Assembly (NCBI GenBank): GCA_907163375.1
Contig: CAJQUW010006825.1
Span: 35,931-99,930 of the forward strand
DNA: 64,000 nt
From: Prostheceraeus crozeri
Lineage: Eukaryota; Platyhelminthes; Polycladida; Euryleptidae
Reading direction: 5' to 3'
Of the stretch, positions 62,802 through 64,000 are shown one piece after another; position 1 is the first letter of the stretch; each line of letters starts with the position of its first letter. Made by a program: the position numbers and the translations under genes. Below the pieces are notes generated by a model. It had not been told where the DNA came from. It was given only the letters and a program-made list of their open reading frames with translations, and ran no database searches.

Positions 62802-63925
62802 GTGGGGGGTGGGGGGGGGGGTGGGGTGGGGGGGTTGGGGGGGTGGGGGGGGTGGGGAGATTGGTATAGGGGGTTTGTGGGGGTGGGGGGTGGTTTGGGG
62901 GGGGGGGTGTTTTTGGGGTGTTGGGGGGGGGATGGTAGGGGGGGAGGGTGGGTGGGGGTGGGGGGGGTGGGGGGTGGGGGGGGGGTAGGGGGGTGGGGGG
63001 GTGGATGGGGTGATGGGGGGGGGGGGGGGGGGGGGGGAGAGATGGGGGGGGGGGTGGGTGGGGGGGGGGGGGGGGGGGTATGGGGGGGGGGGGGGGGGGG
63101 GGTGTGGGGGGGGGGTGGGGGGGGGGTGTGGGGGGGGGGGGGGTTTATTTGGGGGAGGGGGGGGGGGGGTGTGGGGGTGTGGGGGGGGGTGGGCGGGGGT
63201 GGGTGGGAGGGGGGGGGGGGGGGGGGGGGGTGGGGGGGGTGGGTGGGGGAGGTTTTTTTGGGGGGGGGGGGGGGGGGGGGGGGGGTTTTTTGGGGGGGGG
63301 GGGGGGGGGTGGGGGGTGGGGGGGGGGGGGGGGGTGGTTTGTGGTTGGGGGGGGGGGGTGGGGGGGGTATGGTGGGGGGGGGGGGTTGGGATGTTTGGGG
63401 GGGGGGGGTTGGGTGGAGTGGGTGGGGGGTGGGGGGGGGGGGGTGGGGGGGTGAGGGGGGGGGAGCGGGGGGGGGGGGTGGGGGGGGGGGGGGTGGGGGG
63501 GTTGGGGGGTGGGGGGGGGGGTGGGGTGGGGAGGGGGGGGGGGGTGGGGGGGTCGGGAGGGGGGGTGGGGGGGGGGGGGTTGGGGGGGGTGTAGAGGTGT
63601 GGTGTGGTGGGGGGTTGGTTGGTGTGTGCGTGGTGGGGTTGGAGGGGGGTGGGGGGGGGGGTGTGGGGGGTTGGTTATTGTTTTGTTTTGTTGTTTTTGG
63701 TGTTGGGTGGTTTTTTGGTTTTTGTTGGGTGTTGATGTTTTTTTTTTGGTTTTTGTGTTTTTTTTTTTTTTTAGAGTGTGTGGTTTTTTTTTTTTTTTGT
63801 TTTTTTTTGGGGTTTTGGTTTTTGGTTGTTTTGTGTTTTTTTTTTTTTTGGTTTTGTTTTTTTTTTTGGTTTTTTGGGGTTTTTGGTTGTGGTTTTTCTT
63901 TTTTTTTTTTATTGTTCTTGTTTTA
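61834..63925 (+). other. Two-letter G/T tract, likely artefact
   Basis: About 2.1 kb of almost only G and T: G-runs with single T until about 63670, then T-runs with some G. AT-rich minisatellite sequence resumes at about 63930 as if uninterrupted. Frames across it encode only Gly/Val/Trp or Phe/Leu and are meaningless. Most likely low-quality read sequence in the assembly. Confidence 0.8.
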
Positions 63926-64000
63926 TTTTTTTCAACCGTTAACAAGTTTAAAAATAAAGTTTCAGATTAAAATAAAGTTTCAATAGTGTGTATGATGGAA

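Larger units (their letters stand above)
50817..64000 (+). mobile_element. Polinton-type element 2, left end only, broken or rearranged
   Basis: Starts AGTAGTAAGCAAGTGACAAA then CACTCGACCGGCGCGCC, the same terminus as element 1. The expected 6-bp duplication would be ATCCGT (50811-50816), whose partner lies outside the window. It then has a terminal-repeat satellite, the coiled-coil gene, an acidic gene cassette, the conserved Cys ORFs, AT-rich repeats and a block matching the left end of element 1 (59490-61380). No integrase, capsid or polymerase is seen before the window ends. The order differs from element 1, so it is rearranged, a variant, or misassembled. Several breaks at least in the 60-61 kb block. 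Confidence 0.8.

Noticed and set aside
61815-63986. Long Gly/Val/Trp-rich and Pro-rich open frames
   Set aside because: They are translations of the two-letter G/T tract on both strands, with no codon structure.

Overview
The window is a eukaryotic, AT-rich repeat landscape made almost entirely of mobile elements nested in one another. I recognise no host gene with confidence. TATA boxes with insect-like start contexts, short GT-AG introns and the mix of elements (piggyBac, hAT, Tc1, pogo, Penelope-like elements with hammerhead ribozymes, Polintons with a 'WEVG' minor structural protein) suggest a metazoan, probably an arthropod. The species cannot be fixed from the sequence.

Layout. 1-5152: a minus-strand CR1/Jockey-type LINE split by a 2.4 kb hAT element with an exact 8-bp target duplication. 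5568-7140: a pogo/Tigger-like transposon interrupted by a small Penelope-derived palindrome carrying two head-to-head hammerhead motifs. 7141-8175: a second Penelope-like fragment inside an inverted repeat, with hammerheads in both arms. 8334-10848: a piggyBac element bounded by TTAA, with a decayed transposase and a 200-bp palindrome. 10849-12631: decayed SINE-like sequence.

12632-44096 is a Polinton (Maverick) whose two true ends can be read: 6-bp duplication GATTCA, AG...CT termini, terminal inverted repeats of about 680 bp. It carries integrase, packaging-ATPase remains, adenain-like protease, capsid protein, basic core protein, protein-primed DNA polymerase B with zinc fingers, minor structural proteins, two RING-like proteins, an exonuclease-like protein and, unusually, a pair of PC4-like proteins, one continuing into a TBP-like half. 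It looks broken (about ten breaks, including insertions). Later insertions are a Tc1-type element plus hAT fragment in the integrase, a 7.5 kb Penelope array (25770-33248) with two identical full-length reading frames, and a 446-bp MITE in the right terminal repeat.

44103-50816 holds MITE-like inverted repeats, a piggyBac zinc-finger fragment, a 187-bp duplication and a solitary Ty3/Gypsy-like integrase. At 50817 a second, related Polinton starts inside that integrase and runs off the window. Its terminal repeat has grown into a satellite of about ten 297-bp units. It shares with the first Polinton a coiled-coil gene with a 60-bp intron and a leader gene with a 67-bp intron, but in a different gene order. 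From about 60.3 kb sequence quality falls, and 61.8-63.9 kb is almost pure G/T, probably an assembly or base-calling artefact.

The best candidate for something undescribed is the Polinton's own transcription-factor set (PC4-like and PC4+TBP-like), together with the conserved spliced accessory genes next to its terminal repeats.
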